Source of the DNA: an uncultured Bacteroidota bacterium
GTDB taxonomy: Bacteria; Bacteroidota; Bacteroidia; Chitinophagales; Chitinophagaceae
Direction of reading: 5' to 3'
Assembly: GCA_903903635.1 (NCBI GenBank)
Contig: CAIUZK010000188.1
Location: 29,909-93,908 of the forward strand
DNA: 64,000 bases
In this document: positions 16,452-25,630 of the stretch, one piece after another
Numbering within the stretch: position 1 is the first letter of the stretch
Layout of the letters: the number at the start of each line of letters is the position of its first letter
The notes under the pieces: generated by a model
The model's input: the letters and a program-made list of their open reading frames with translations, nothing else
What the model was told of the DNA's origin: nothing
Database searches by the model: none
Program-made: the position numbers and the translations under genes

Positions 16452-17081
16452 CTAAGTGATCTGCAGGTAAAAGATGATGTAATGTCTTACATGGTATTCA
16501 TCCCACCATTTTTCTGGAGGCACACCGCCTGCAGTGAGGGCACAGTAATATTTGTAATCCTCATTGGGCTTCTGGTAGGGTAGGCTGTACACAAACATCG
16601 CCTGCCGTTCCCTGGTCACTGCGGTGCGTAAAGTATGATCGCGGTTGGCCAGCATCGCAAACCGCATGCTGTAATCCTTGGCGGGCTGCTCAATGTAATA
16701 TTCTGTACTGGAATTAAACCGGGGATAAAAAAAATCGATTTTGGCGGAATCGCCAGTGGCCCGGCTCATCACTTTAATGCTGAAAGTGTCGCTTGTTGCC
16801 TGCAACAGCATATCCGGCAAGCCTTTGGTCATATTGCCCTTATTGATCACTTTGCCTTCCTTAAACTCTTCAAAGCTTAATACAATCTTCTTGCCTTTTA
16901 AGTCCTTATGACTGATATTAAGCTGCATTTGCTCAATGCCAATAAAACGCATAATATCACCCAGTTGCTTATCGTCCGGCCCGTAATCTATTTTAAGGTT
17001 AAGACTATCCTGGCTGTATCCGCAGGTACTGGAAAATAATAGGATCGCTAAGATCAGGTTCCGCATAAAAAATGGTTTCAT
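16452..17081 (-). CDS. Hypothetical secreted protein (209 aa)
   Basis: Two in-frame ATGs are possible, at 17081 and 17066; the second begins the signal peptide MRNLILAILLFSSTCGYSQ most cleanly. The mature protein has beta-strand character with KGKKIVLSFEEFKEGKV and a C-terminal part rich in Tyr and Trp (EKWWDEYHVRHYIIFYLQIT). No family recognised. The last codons run into the edge of a decayed repeat element, so the C-terminus may have been reshaped by that insertion. Confidence 0.65.
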   Translation of the reverse strand: MKPFFMRNLILAILLFSSTCGYSQDSLNLKIDYGPDDKQLGDIMRFIGIEQMQLNISHKDLKGKKIVLSFEEFKEGKVINKGNMTKGLPDMLLQATSDTFSIKVMSRATGDSAKIDFFYPRFNSSTEYYIEQPAKDYSMRFAMLANRDHTLRTAVTRERQAMFVYSLPYQKPNEDYKYYCALTAGGVPPEKWWDEYHVRHYIIFYLQIT

Positions 17082-17100
17082 CTATAACGGACAGCCATGA

Positions 17101-17460
17101 TATTTATTATCTCTTAGAATTCAGGGACTCCTTGCCTCTCGCAGACTGAGATTCGGCATTTCGGCTGAAAAACGTGATGAAGTTCATGCCCTTGATTATG
17201 CAAACCTTAACACAAACCACATAACCTCAACCCAAATATCTATCTACCCAAACCCAGCTAATGCTATCATAACAATTGAATCAGCCAATAAGCTCACCCA
17301 AATAATAATCACAAATGTGATTGGCCAAACAGTATATACCCGGGCCAGCAGTTTGACAAAAATTGAGGTTGATATTGCCAGCCTGCCAAAAGGTGTATAC
17401 ATAGTTAGAGTAGCAGATGAAGCTGGCAAAACAACTATAGAAAGGGTAATAAAACAATAA
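17101..17460 (+). pseudogene. Orphan T9SS type A sorting domain (gene remnant)
   Basis: An open frame without a start codon runs from a TGA at 17100 to a TAA at 17460. From 17236 it reads ISIYPNPANAIITIESANK, then LTQIIITNVIGQTVY, and SLPKGVYIVRVADEAGKT followed by a basic end. This is a complete Por-type C-terminal secretion signal. The upstream part (RFGISAEKRDEVHALDYANL) may be the end of a lost passenger domain. The rest of the gene is missing, so this is the tail of a deleted or rearranged secreted protein. Confidence 0.7.
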
Positions 17461-17756
17461 ATACCACTCTGGTGAAGATTATTATTGTCCCATCCGGTCC
17501 ACAAATACTACCATCCCCAAAAATCAGATCAAAAAGTTCATGAACACAGCGACCATCAGGTTTCCACGCTCCCGTTTGTAACGCAAATACCCCGGCAGTG
17601 CGTTTGTACAAACAACAGCCAAAGTCTACGATGAATTATTCATTTCGTGATTTGGTTTCCATCCCAGGTATCTCCTTTTTCATAGCCTCACCTGCATCAG
17701 GGATTTGAAATTCAATTTATTGAACCCATACTATTCTGGTCTTTTCCACTTAAGTA
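17461..17756. other. Intergenic stretch with no recognisable gene
   Basis: About 300 nt between the orphan T9SS tail and the AT-rich repeat. I see no open frame with coding character, hairpin or promoter motif. It may hold further debris of the deleted gene. Confidence 0.3.
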
Positions 17757-17811
17757 CTATTCAACTTATCAACTATTCAACTAGTCAACTATTTAACTAA
17801 TCAACCAATCC
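17757..17811. repeat. Degenerate TCAACTA minisatellite running into the ribE stop
   Basis: Five to six imperfect units of about 9-10 nt (TCAACTTA, TCAACTAT, TCAACTAG, TCAACTAT, TTAACTAA, TCAACCAA) lie in tandem. The last units form the final codons and the TAG stop (17799-17797) of riboflavin synthase on the minus strand. Confidence 0.7.
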
Positions 17812-18384
17812 CCTTCTCATCAGATACTTCCCCAGCACATCAAACTCCACATTTACTATAGTGCCTTCATTAATAGCATGAAAATTAGTGTGCTCAAATG
17901 TGTAAGGAATGATTGTTACGGTGAATTCATCCCTGCCTACATTAAAGATGGTAAGACTCACTCCATTGATGCAAATAGACCCTTTCTCAATCACCAGAGT
18001 AGTATGCGCCACAGGAAATCTGAAGCGGAATAACCAGCTTCCATCAAGCGTTTGTTTCTCAATGCAGGTGGCAGTTGCATCTACATGCCCCTGCACAAAG
18101 TGCCCATCCAGCCTGTCGCCCAGTTTCAGGGAGCGCTCCATATTTACTTCATCGCCCTTTTGCAAACCACCCAGGTTGGTTTTTGCAAGGGTTTCGGCCA
18201 CCGCAGTTACTTTGTAGGTATTCCCTGTTATAGCCACCACAGTAAGGCATACACCGTTATGTGCCACGCTCTGATCTACCATTAATTCAGGGGTTAGCAC
18301 ACTATCCATAACAAAATGAATATTGCTGCCGTCTTTTATTATTTCCGAAACTTTGGCAATTGATTCTATAATACCTGTAAACAT
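17797..18384 (-). CDS. ribE: Riboflavin synthase (alpha chain)
   Basis: The 195-residue protein starts with the family hallmark MFTGIIESIAKV and has two tandem lumazine-binding barrels (about 1-88 and 97-188). Conserved parts include NGVCLTVVAI in repeat 1, RLDGHFVQGHVDATATCIEK at the start of repeat 2 and GSICINGVSLTIFNVG. It catalyses dismutation of two 6,7-dimethyl-8-ribityllumazine molecules to riboflavin. It acts in the cytoplasm, usually as a trimer. It lies 2 nt after a lipoprotein gene, so the two are co-transcribed. Confidence 0.95.
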   Translation of the reverse strand: MFTGIIESIAKVSEIIKDGSNIHFVMDSVLTPELMVDQSVAHNGVCLTVVAITGNTYKVTAVAETLAKTNLGGLQKGDEVNMERSLKLGDRLDGHFVQGHVDATATCIEKQTLDGSWLFRFRFPVAHTTLVIEKGSICINGVSLTIFNVGRDEFTVTIIPYTFEHTNFHAINEGTIVNVEFDVLGKYLMRRGLVD

Positions 18385-18386
18385 CG

Positions 18387-18953
18387 TTATCTGATTAATC
18401 TTGCAGAGCCAATGTGCAGTGTTGTTGCACCTGTATCGCTGGCTACCTGCATACTTATTGTAAGTACCGAGTCTATTCTGTTCTGGGCAATGGTTCCGTT
18501 TATGGTATCTTTTTGGCTACAGAACATCTGGCCATAGGCGGTTACCGAATCTCCTTCAGTGGTATCTACCGATGCCACGAAAGTAGGTGAGGCTGTCATG
18601 AGCAGGCTGTCGCCATTAAGACAAAAACCATATACCGCCATCTTGGTATTGTTTACCTTTCTGATAGTAAGTATAAAAGAGTCGGCTGAAATAAATAATA
18701 TATTGGTCCCTTTCAGAAAAACCGAATCATGAAAAACATACTTCCCGGCAAAAACATCGGTGGGATAGAAGCAGGTGGTGTTATCGGGTATTCCCGGAAA
18801 ATTCCAGTTGTAGTTTACACCCAGAGGGTCATTGCAGTAATGGTTGGTCAGGCGCGGATCGGTGAATCCCTTGGGGTCTTTATACTTGGCACACGACAAC
18901 AGCACAAAAATGCATGCCGCTGCCATCCAATATATGCCTGAAAATTTCCTCAT
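18387..18953 (-). CDS. Hypothetical lipoprotein (188 aa)
   Basis: The N-terminus MRKFSGIYWMAAACIFVLLSC is a lipoprotein signal with the lipobox LLSC (Cys about residue 21). The mature part has NHYCNDPLGVNYNWNFPG, then beta-strand sequence (GKYVFHDSVFLKGTNILFIS, TIRKVNNTKMAVYGFCLNGD) up to the end, resembling a small lipocalin-like barrel. No family is certain. The stop is 2 nt from the ribE start; the pairing is probably by chance of operon structure. Confidence 0.7.
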   Translation of the reverse strand: MRKFSGIYWMAAACIFVLLSCAKYKDPKGFTDPRLTNHYCNDPLGVNYNWNFPGIPDNTTCFYPTDVFAGKYVFHDSVFLKGTNILFISADSFILTIRKVNNTKMAVYGFCLNGDSLLMTASPTFVASVDTTEGDSVTAYGQMFCSQKDTINGTIAQNRIDSVLTISMQVASDTGATTLHIGSARLIR

Positions 18954-19250
18954 CCTGATTTATAAACGCATTTTCACCAAAATTATTCAATTTATCCCAA
19001 AAAAAGATTCCGCCATTCATATTGTATTAAAGTTGTTTCAGTTCCTTAGGCATAAAACTACCCTAATACTATTATTTGATCAATAATAAATTACCTTTAT
19101 ATGTTCCGGATAGGTCTCTTCGGTAGGTCAATAAATTAAATTTACTTTATCTACTAACATTTAGCTATTGTATTACGCCTATTGTATCACAGGTTCTCCA
19201 TTTTACAAAAAACTCTAACGAACAATATTAATCATAATAAATAGTACTAT

Positions 19251-21902
19251 ATGAAACACCTCAACCTTACAATTATTGCTCTATTTCTGGCAATTGCCTC
19301 CTTTGCACAGGTAGGCCCTATATCCGGACCATCCAGTTTGTGTGTTGGCCAGACCGGCACTTATACCGATCCTACTACAGGTGGCACCTGGACCTGCGCA
19401 TCCCCGATTCTTTCTATTGGCATTACTACCGGTATTGCCACTGGCATTTCTGCTGGTACTACCACAATAACCTATACAGTAGGCGCTTACGATACCGTTT
19501 ATTCAGTTTCTGTGGCACCGCTGCCTGCCCCCATCGGCGGCCCAACCTCTTTATGTGTGGGTTCATCTATCTCAGCCACCGATACTACCCCGGGTGGTAC
19601 ATGGACTATTACTCCTATGACACATGCCGTGGTGGATATGTCGGGCCTGCTTACCGGCGTTGCCTCCGGAGTGTCTACACTTTATTACACTTCTACCTAT
19701 GGATGTATAGTATCCGAAACAATAACGGTTAACCCGATGCCAACACCCATTACAGGTACGCTTACTGTGTGTGCAGTTTCCACTACTACCTTAAGTTCAA
19801 CAACGCCCGGGGGTGTTTGGGTAAGCACTGCCCCTGTGGTAGCAAGTGTAGGAAGCGCTTCAGGGGTTGTCACTGGCAATGCCCCTGGTTACACTAATAT
19901 TAATTACGTTTTGCCCGCCACTGGTTGCCAGGCAACATCAATTGTAACGGTCACCCCGGCATCACCGGTGTACGCTGTTACAGGTGGCGGCAGCTATTGT
20001 TCAGGTGGGGCTGGAGTTCCTGTTGGTTTGGCTAATTCTATAGGAGCCTCATCCTACCAGTTGTATCTGGGTATTACTGCAGTTGGTGCGCCGGTATCCG
20101 GTACCGGAAGCGCCATTTCTTTTGGTCCGCAAACTGCGGCAGGAGTTTACACCGTTGTAGCAAATCCAGGTACTTCTTGCGCCTCTGCCATGTCGGGCAG
20201 CGCTACTGTTGTTGTTAACCCATCACCTGCTGCCTTTACCGTAACCGGCGGTGGTAGTTATTGTGCCGGTGGCACCGGTTTACATGTGTATCTTTCAGCT
20301 ACCGTTACAGGTATCAGTTATCAGTTATTCCTCGGAACTATACCAGTTGGACCTGCAATAATGGGTTCCGGCAGTATTGTTGATTTTGGCCCTCTGACCG
20401 CGGCAGGTGTTTATACAGTTGTTGCCATTGATGCCATTACCGGCTGCACTGCTGTAATGACAGGTAGCGCCACTATTTCCATCGATCCGCTGCCTGTTGT
20501 ACACAATGTTATAGGTGGTGGCGCTTACTGCACAGGTGGCACGGGCGTAGATGTCAGTATTGACGGATCTGATGCAGGTATCAGCTACCAGCTATATTAT
20601 GGCGGTTTAATGACAGGAGTACCAGTTCCTGGTACTGGTTCTGCTCTTGATTTCGGATACCAAACCGCTGCCGGTATATATACAGTGGTTGCAACCAATA
20701 CAACAACATCCTGCACCAGCAATATGTCTGGCTCGGCTACAGTTGTTATCAATCCTTCACCCACCATTTATACCGGTGCTCCTGTTTGGGCTTGTGGTGG
20801 TAATGTAACGGTTGCCGCTACCGGCGCTGTTACTTATTCCTGGTCACCTGCCACCGGTTTATCCTGCACCACTTGCAGCTCAATTACCGCCAATCCTTCA
20901 GCCACTACTGTATACACTGTTACCGGTACCGATGGTTCAGGTTGCACAGGCACAGCAACTGTCTCCATCAATGGCAACCGCATTTCCGGTTATATTTCCT
21001 ATACAGGTACTGCTAGCGACTCCTTCAAGGTTTGGCTCATTCAGTTCAACCCTTCAGATAGTTCTATCACTGCCGAAGATTCTATGACCACTTGTATGGA
21101 TTCAGGTATTCCTTATTACGAATTCGACAGTAAGCCATCCGGCAACTACCTGGTTAAGGCTCAGTTATATGGCACTGTGCCCGGCACAAGTGGTTATATA
21201 CCTACCTATGGTTTATCATCAGCCTATTGGTATTCGGCCACCACCATTTCTCATGCAGCAGCTACTGATACACAGCCCATTACTATGATTTATGGCACAG
21301 TACCCGCCGGACCGGGCTTCATAGCAGGTTATGTTATTTCAGGAGCAGGCAAGGGCACCTCTGCCGATGTTCCTGCTGCAGGCATGATGATCTACCTCAA
21401 AAATGCTTCCGGCAGCCTCATCACCTATACCATTACTGCTGCCGATGGTACATACTCCTTCAGCAATCTGGCTTATGGCAGCTACATGATCTACCCCGAG
21501 TCCTACAAAGATTACACAACCCCCTCAGCCACCATTACCCTGGCCCCTGGTTCCGACTCGGCTAATGCCATCAACTTCAAGCAGCACACTACAACACACA
21601 CTATCACCCCTTACGACAACTCAAAGGTGCATCCTGTTTATACTACGGTTGGGATCAACATCTTCCCTAACCCTGCCAGCGGAACTACAATTATATCCTG
21701 GCAAAATCAGTCGCCATGCAATGCCACGGTGGTCGTTACAGATATGATGGGCCGCGAGGTGATCAATACAAACCTTAATATAAATATGCCTTCAGGCCAG
21801 GCACAGTTGGATTTATCTGCTTTAAATGATGGCATGTATATTATATCCATCAGGTCGGCCGGTATAAACTTCAACCGCTCATTGGTTAAAGCCAACAACT
21901 AA
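19251..21902 (+). CDS. T9SS-secreted Ig-repeat surface protein, copy 1 of 3 (883 aa)
   Basis: The signal peptide is MKHLNLTIIALFLAIASFAQ. Three repeats of about 72 residues follow (about 22-235) with the pattern SLCVG...DPTTGGTWTC...GIATGISAGTTTITYT, a bacterial Ig-like group 2 type. Then come three repeats of about 88 residues (about 240-505) with GGGSYCSGGAGVPV and AAGVYTVVANPGTSC; each carries paired cysteines. A single Ig-like domain, a module with SFKVWLIQFNPSDSS (about 580-690), a SdrD-B/CnaB-like domain (about 695-790) and a T9SS type A signal (GINIFPNPASGTT to the end) complete it. It is exported through the outer membrane by the type IX system, probably as an adhesin or sheath protein. 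A terminator follows at 21924. Confidence 0.88.
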   Translation: MKHLNLTIIALFLAIASFAQVGPISGPSSLCVGQTGTYTDPTTGGTWTCASPILSIGITTGIATGISAGTTTITYTVGAYDTVYSVSVAPLPAPIGGPTSLCVGSSISATDTTPGGTWTITPMTHAVVDMSGLLTGVASGVSTLYYTSTYGCIVSETITVNPMPTPITGTLTVCAVSTTTLSSTTPGGVWVSTAPVVASVGSASGVVTGNAPGYTNINYVLPATGCQATSIVTVTPASPVYAVTGGGSYCSGGAGVPVGLANSIGASSYQLYLGITAVGAPVSGTGSAISFGPQTAAGVYTVVANPGTSCASAMSGSATVVVNPSPAAFTVTGGGSYCAGGTGLHVYLSATVTGISYQLFLGTIPVGPAIMGSGSIVDFGPLTAAGVYTVVAIDAITGCTAVMTGSATISIDPLPVVHNVIGGGAYCTGGTGVDVSIDGSDAGISYQLYYGGLMTGVPVPGTGSALDFGYQTAAGIYTVVATNTTTSCTSNMSGSATVVINPSPTIYTGAPVWACGGNVTVAATGAVTYSWSPATGLSCTTCSSITANPSATTVYTVTGTDGSGCTGTATVSINGNRISGYISYTGTASDSFKVWLIQFNPSDSSITAEDSMTTCMDSGIPYYEFDSKPSGNYLVKAQLYGTVPGTSGYIPTYGLSSAYWYSATTISHAAATDTQPITMIYGTVPAGPGFIAGYVISGAGKGTSADVPAAGMMIYLKNASGSLITYTITAADGTYSFSNLAYGSYMIYPESYKDYTTPSATITLAPGSDSANAINFKQHTTTHTITPYDNSKVHPVYTTVGINIFPNPASGTTIISWQNQSPCNATVVVTDMMGREVINTNLNINMPSGQAQLDLSALNDGMYIISIRSAGINFNRSLVKANN

Positions 21903-21923
21903 TTCCTAATAATTACAGGTTTT

Positions 21924-21951
21924 AAAAAAGCTCCCATTCCGGGGGCTTTTT
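21924..21951 (+). terminator. Terminator after Ig-repeat copy 1
   Basis: AAAAAGCTCCC pairs with GGGGGCTTTTT around ATTCC, with a closing T run. The same hairpin is conserved after copy 2, with a related one after copy 3. Confidence 0.85.
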
Positions 21952-22184
21952 AGTTTAAAACAGACGAAACACATTGAATAATAAAATATTGTTTAAAAAT
22001 GCTAACATTTCACCTCATCATTACGCCTTATAAGATGTACTGATAATTATAAAAAACTGAATTTTGGGTAAGTACACTTTTAAATTTAATCAGGCTACCC
22101 TGAACCAGGATTAACTATCAAAACAATCGCTTATACATAAAACAATATTTTATACCTTTATCTGGATTTTTAAAACTGAATAAA
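21952..22184. promoter_or_regulatory. Upstream region shared by Ig-repeat copies 2 and 3
   Basis: The block ATGCTAACATTTCACCTCAT (21998-22017) recurs before copy 3 (25450-25469), followed in both by a TTACGCCTT block and, close to the gene, by TTTTATACCTTTAT. These shared blocks show that the promoter region was duplicated with the gene. The TACCTTTA element resembles a -7 box but differs from TAnnTTTG in the last base. Confidence 0.45.
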
Positions 22185-25100
22185 ATGAAACACCTCAACC
22201 TTACAATTATTGCGCTCTTCCTGGCAATAGTATCTTTTGCATCCGTAGGCCCAATCTCAGGGCCTCCTCATATATGTGTTGGCCTTTCCGGCACTTATAC
22301 CGATCCCACACCCGGCGGTACATGGACATGTGCATCGGGCATACTCACGATTAGTCCTACAACCGGCATAGCTACAGGTGTTACAGCAGGCACTGCCAAC
22401 ATCACTTATACCGTTGGCGCTTCCGATACGTTTATGTCTGTTACTATTGATGCGTTGCCTGCCCCTATCTCCGGGCCTTCATCAGTATGTGTAGGTAGTT
22501 CTATTACCCTCACCGATCCCACACCCGGCGGTGTATGGACTACTCCATCTATCGCAATAGTTTCTATCAGTGGTACCGGTGTATTAACAGGTATTTCAGT
22601 CGGCGTTGCTACCATCACCTATGCGGGTATGAGTGGCTGTGTAAGTACTACTTTTGTCACGGTCAATCCCGTGCCGCCGGCTATTACCGGCTCAACATCA
22701 GTATGCGCCGGTGGTACAACTACTTTCTCCGATGCTACTCCCGGTGGTAGCTGGTATTCATCTAATGTCACGATAGCTACAATCAATACTTCCGGTGTTG
22801 CTACAGGGTTGTTCTTGGGCACAACTACCATCGGTTACTCCCTTGGAGGCTGTGATGCTACTACCTCGCTTACCGTATTGGCTGTACCCTCTGTTTATAC
22901 TGTCAGCGGTGGTGGGTCTTATTGCAGCGGCGGTGCAGGTATGCCAATTTATCTTAGTGGCTCACAACTAGGAGTATCCTATGTATTATTCAATGGTACA
23001 ACTCCTGCATTGGCTCCGGTTACAGGTACCGGAGGGCCCCTGTCATTTGGTTCATTTACTGGCGTCGGTACCTATACGGTATTGGCCAATCCAGGTACTT
23101 CCTGTGCCACTACCATGAGTGGCTCTGCTACTATTACCATCAATCCCTTACCCACGGCATATACCGTTTCAGGGGGTGGAGTGGTTTGCTCTGGTGGTGC
23201 CGGTGTTCACGTTACGCTATCTGGTTCTGATATTGGAGTACATTACCAATTATACCTTGGAGGCACAGCAGTAGGTGCGCTAATTACAGGCACAGGTGGA
23301 CCACTTGATTGGGGCACCATGACGGCTTCTGGAATATATACTGTAGTAGCAACAAATATAGCTACATACTGCACCAGTAATATGTCTGGCTCAGCTACCA
23401 TCACTGCAGGTACTTTACCCACTATCTACCTGCTCACCGGCTTTGGCACTTATTGTGCGGGTGGTTCAGGTGTTCCATGCGGCCTCAGTATGTCCGATAT
23501 TGGTATCAACTATAGCCTGTATAACGGGGGTACCTTGGTCAGCACTGTTCCCGGCGCAGGTTCAGCCATAAGTTTTGGCACTATTTCTCCTGCAGGTTCT
23601 TACACCGTTATAGCTACCAATGCTACTACCGGTTGTACCAGCACCACTTCGGCAGCGGTTATTGCTATCAATCCGGCCCCTGCTGCCTATGCACTTTCAT
23701 CCGGTGGCAGCTACTGCACCGGTGGTCCTGGTTACATCATTTCATTAGGCGGTTCCAGTACAGGAATCAATTACCAGTTATACAGCAGCGGTGTAGCGGT
23801 AGGGGGGCCTATATCCGGCACCGGTTTGGCGCTCTCCTTCGGATACCAACCCGCAGGCACTTATACCATTATAGCCACCAATGCAGCTACGGGTTGCTCA
23901 GCCACCATGGTGGGTACCACAGTGGTTACTATGTCGGCCACCGTGGTTCCCTCAGTTTCTATTACCACCAGTACCGGCAGCGATACTGCATGTGCCGCTA
24001 CACTTGTTTCCTTCACACCAGTTCCGGTTAATGGCGGGCTTACCCCTGCATATGCATGGACAGTTAATGGCGTAGCCTCAGGTAGCAGCAGCACCTATGC
24101 TTATGTACCTGCTATGGGCGATATTGTTGGCGTGACACTTACCAGCAGCGCCCTTTGCGCAGCGCCCACTACCGCTTCCAATTCCATCACTTTGTATATG
24201 GATATACCAACTGTTACCGCATCCGATACGCTTGCGCCATGTGGTGGTATGGTTACAATGGCAGCCACAGGCGCTACCTCATTTGTATGGGCGCCTACTA
24301 CAGGTCTCTCCTGCTCGGCCTGCGCGCTCACCACGCTTACACCGGCCGCTACCACCACCTATACCGTTACCGGTACCGATGGTTATGGCTGCACCGGCAC
24401 AGCTACAATCACCGTCAGTGGCAACCGCATCACCGGGCATATCAGCTATACCGGCACACCCACCGACTCATTCAAGGTTTGGCTCATCCAGTTCAATCCA
24501 TCCGATAGCTCAATAGCCGCCCAGGACTCTATGACCTCATGCATGGATGCCGGTGTGCCTTACTTCCAGTTCGACGGCAAGCCAGCAGGCGACTACCTCG
24601 TTAAGGCCAAGCTATATGGCACTGTGCCAGGCACCAGCGGCTACATACCCACCTACAGCACATCATCGGCCTATTGGTATTCAGCCACATCGGTTACCCA
24701 TGCAGGCGCAGCCGACGATATGCCCATCACCATGATCTATGGCACAGTACCTTCCGGACCGGGCTTCATAGCAGGTTATGTTATTTCAGGAGCAGGCAAG
24801 GGCACCTCTGCCGATGTGCCTGCTGCAGGCATGATGATCTACCTCAAAAATGCTTCCGGCAGCCTCATTACCTTTACCACCACTGCATCTGATGGTACAT
24901 ACTCCTTCGCCAACCTGGCTTATGGCACGTATATGATCTACCCTGAGTCCTACAAAGATTACACAACCCCATCAGCCACCATTACCCTGGCTCCTGGTTC
25001 CGACTCGGCTAATGCCATCAACTTCAAGCAGCACACCACAACACATACCATCACCCCTTACGACAACTCAAAAGTGCCGCAACCAGTTAATACTACGGTT

Positions 25101-25352
25101 GGGATCAATATCTTCCCTAACCCTGCCAGCGGAACTACCACCATATCCTGGCAAAATCAGTCGCCATGCAATGCCACGTTGGTCGTTACAGATATGATGG
25201 GCCGCGAGGTGATCAATACAAACCTTAATATAAATACGCCTTCAGGCCAGGCACAGTTGGATTTATCTGCCTTGAATGATGGCATGTATATTATATCCAT
25301 CAGGTCGGCCGGTATAAACTTCAACCGCTCATTGGTTAAAGCCAACAACTAA
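22185..25352 (+). CDS. T9SS-secreted Ig-repeat surface protein, copy 2 of 3 (1055 aa)
   Basis: Same plan as copy 1, with the same signal peptide start (MKHLNLTIIALFLAIVSFAS), but longer. It has three Ig-like group 2 repeats, five of the 88-residue GGGSYC-type repeats instead of three, and an added Ig-like domain (about residues 590-680, SVSITTSTGSDTACAATLVS). The C-terminal module (FKVWLIQFNPSDSSIAAQDS), the CnaB-like domain and the T9SS signal are nearly identical to copy 1, and the DNA of the last 600 bp is nearly identical too, which points to recent gene conversion or duplication. Secreted by T9SS. A terminator follows at 25375. Confidence 0.88.
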   Translation: MKHLNLTIIALFLAIVSFASVGPISGPPHICVGLSGTYTDPTPGGTWTCASGILTISPTTGIATGVTAGTANITYTVGASDTFMSVTIDALPAPISGPSSVCVGSSITLTDPTPGGVWTTPSIAIVSISGTGVLTGISVGVATITYAGMSGCVSTTFVTVNPVPPAITGSTSVCAGGTTTFSDATPGGSWYSSNVTIATINTSGVATGLFLGTTTIGYSLGGCDATTSLTVLAVPSVYTVSGGGSYCSGGAGMPIYLSGSQLGVSYVLFNGTTPALAPVTGTGGPLSFGSFTGVGTYTVLANPGTSCATTMSGSATITINPLPTAYTVSGGGVVCSGGAGVHVTLSGSDIGVHYQLYLGGTAVGALITGTGGPLDWGTMTASGIYTVVATNIATYCTSNMSGSATITAGTLPTIYLLTGFGTYCAGGSGVPCGLSMSDIGINYSLYNGGTLVSTVPGAGSAISFGTISPAGSYTVIATNATTGCTSTTSAAVIAINPAPAAYALSSGGSYCTGGPGYIISLGGSSTGINYQLYSSGVAVGGPISGTGLALSFGYQPAGTYTIIATNAATGCSATMVGTTVVTMSATVVPSVSITTSTGSDTACAATLVSFTPVPVNGGLTPAYAWTVNGVASGSSSTYAYVPAMGDIVGVTLTSSALCAAPTTASNSITLYMDIPTVTASDTLAPCGGMVTMAATGATSFVWAPTTGLSCSACALTTLTPAATTTYTVTGTDGYGCTGTATITVSGNRITGHISYTGTPTDSFKVWLIQFNPSDSSIAAQDSMTSCMDAGVPYFQFDGKPAGDYLVKAKLYGTVPGTSGYIPTYSTSSAYWYSATSVTHAGAADDMPITMIYGTVPSGPGFIAGYVISGAGKGTSADVPAAGMMIYLKNASGSLITFTTTASDGTYSFANLAYGTYMIYPESYKDYTTPSATITLAPGSDSANAINFKQHTTTHTITPYDNSKVPQPVNTTVGINIFPNPASGTTTISWQNQSPCNATLVVTDMMGREVINTNLNINTPSGQAQLDLSALNDGMYIISIRSAGINFNRSLVKANN

Positions 25353-25374
25353 TTCCTTATAATTCCAGGTTTTT

Positions 25375-25401
25375 AAAAAGCTCCCTTTCCGGGGGCTTTT
25401 T
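25375..25401 (+). terminator. Terminator after Ig-repeat copy 2
   Basis: AAAAAGCTCCC pairs with GGGGGCTTTTT around TTTCC. Nearly identical to the one after copy 1. Confidence 0.85.
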
Positions 25402-25630
25402 AATTTAGAATGGTTTGGCATGCATTGATCTTTAAAAATATTATTTTAAAATGCTAACATTTCACCTCATCCTTACGCCTTGTAATATATACTGGTAGTT
25501 ATTAAAAATTGGCTTTGGGTAAGTTTGGTTCAAGTTTGGCCGGTTTATCAGGTCCCCATCAACCGCCAAATAATACATATACATCAAGTATTGTTTTATA
25601 CCTTTATTTGAATTAATAAATTTGAATACA

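Noticed and set aside
17101..17460. Treating the orphan T9SS signal as a complete small gene
   Set aside because: There is no start codon or signal peptide ahead of the sorting domain; T9SS substrates need both.
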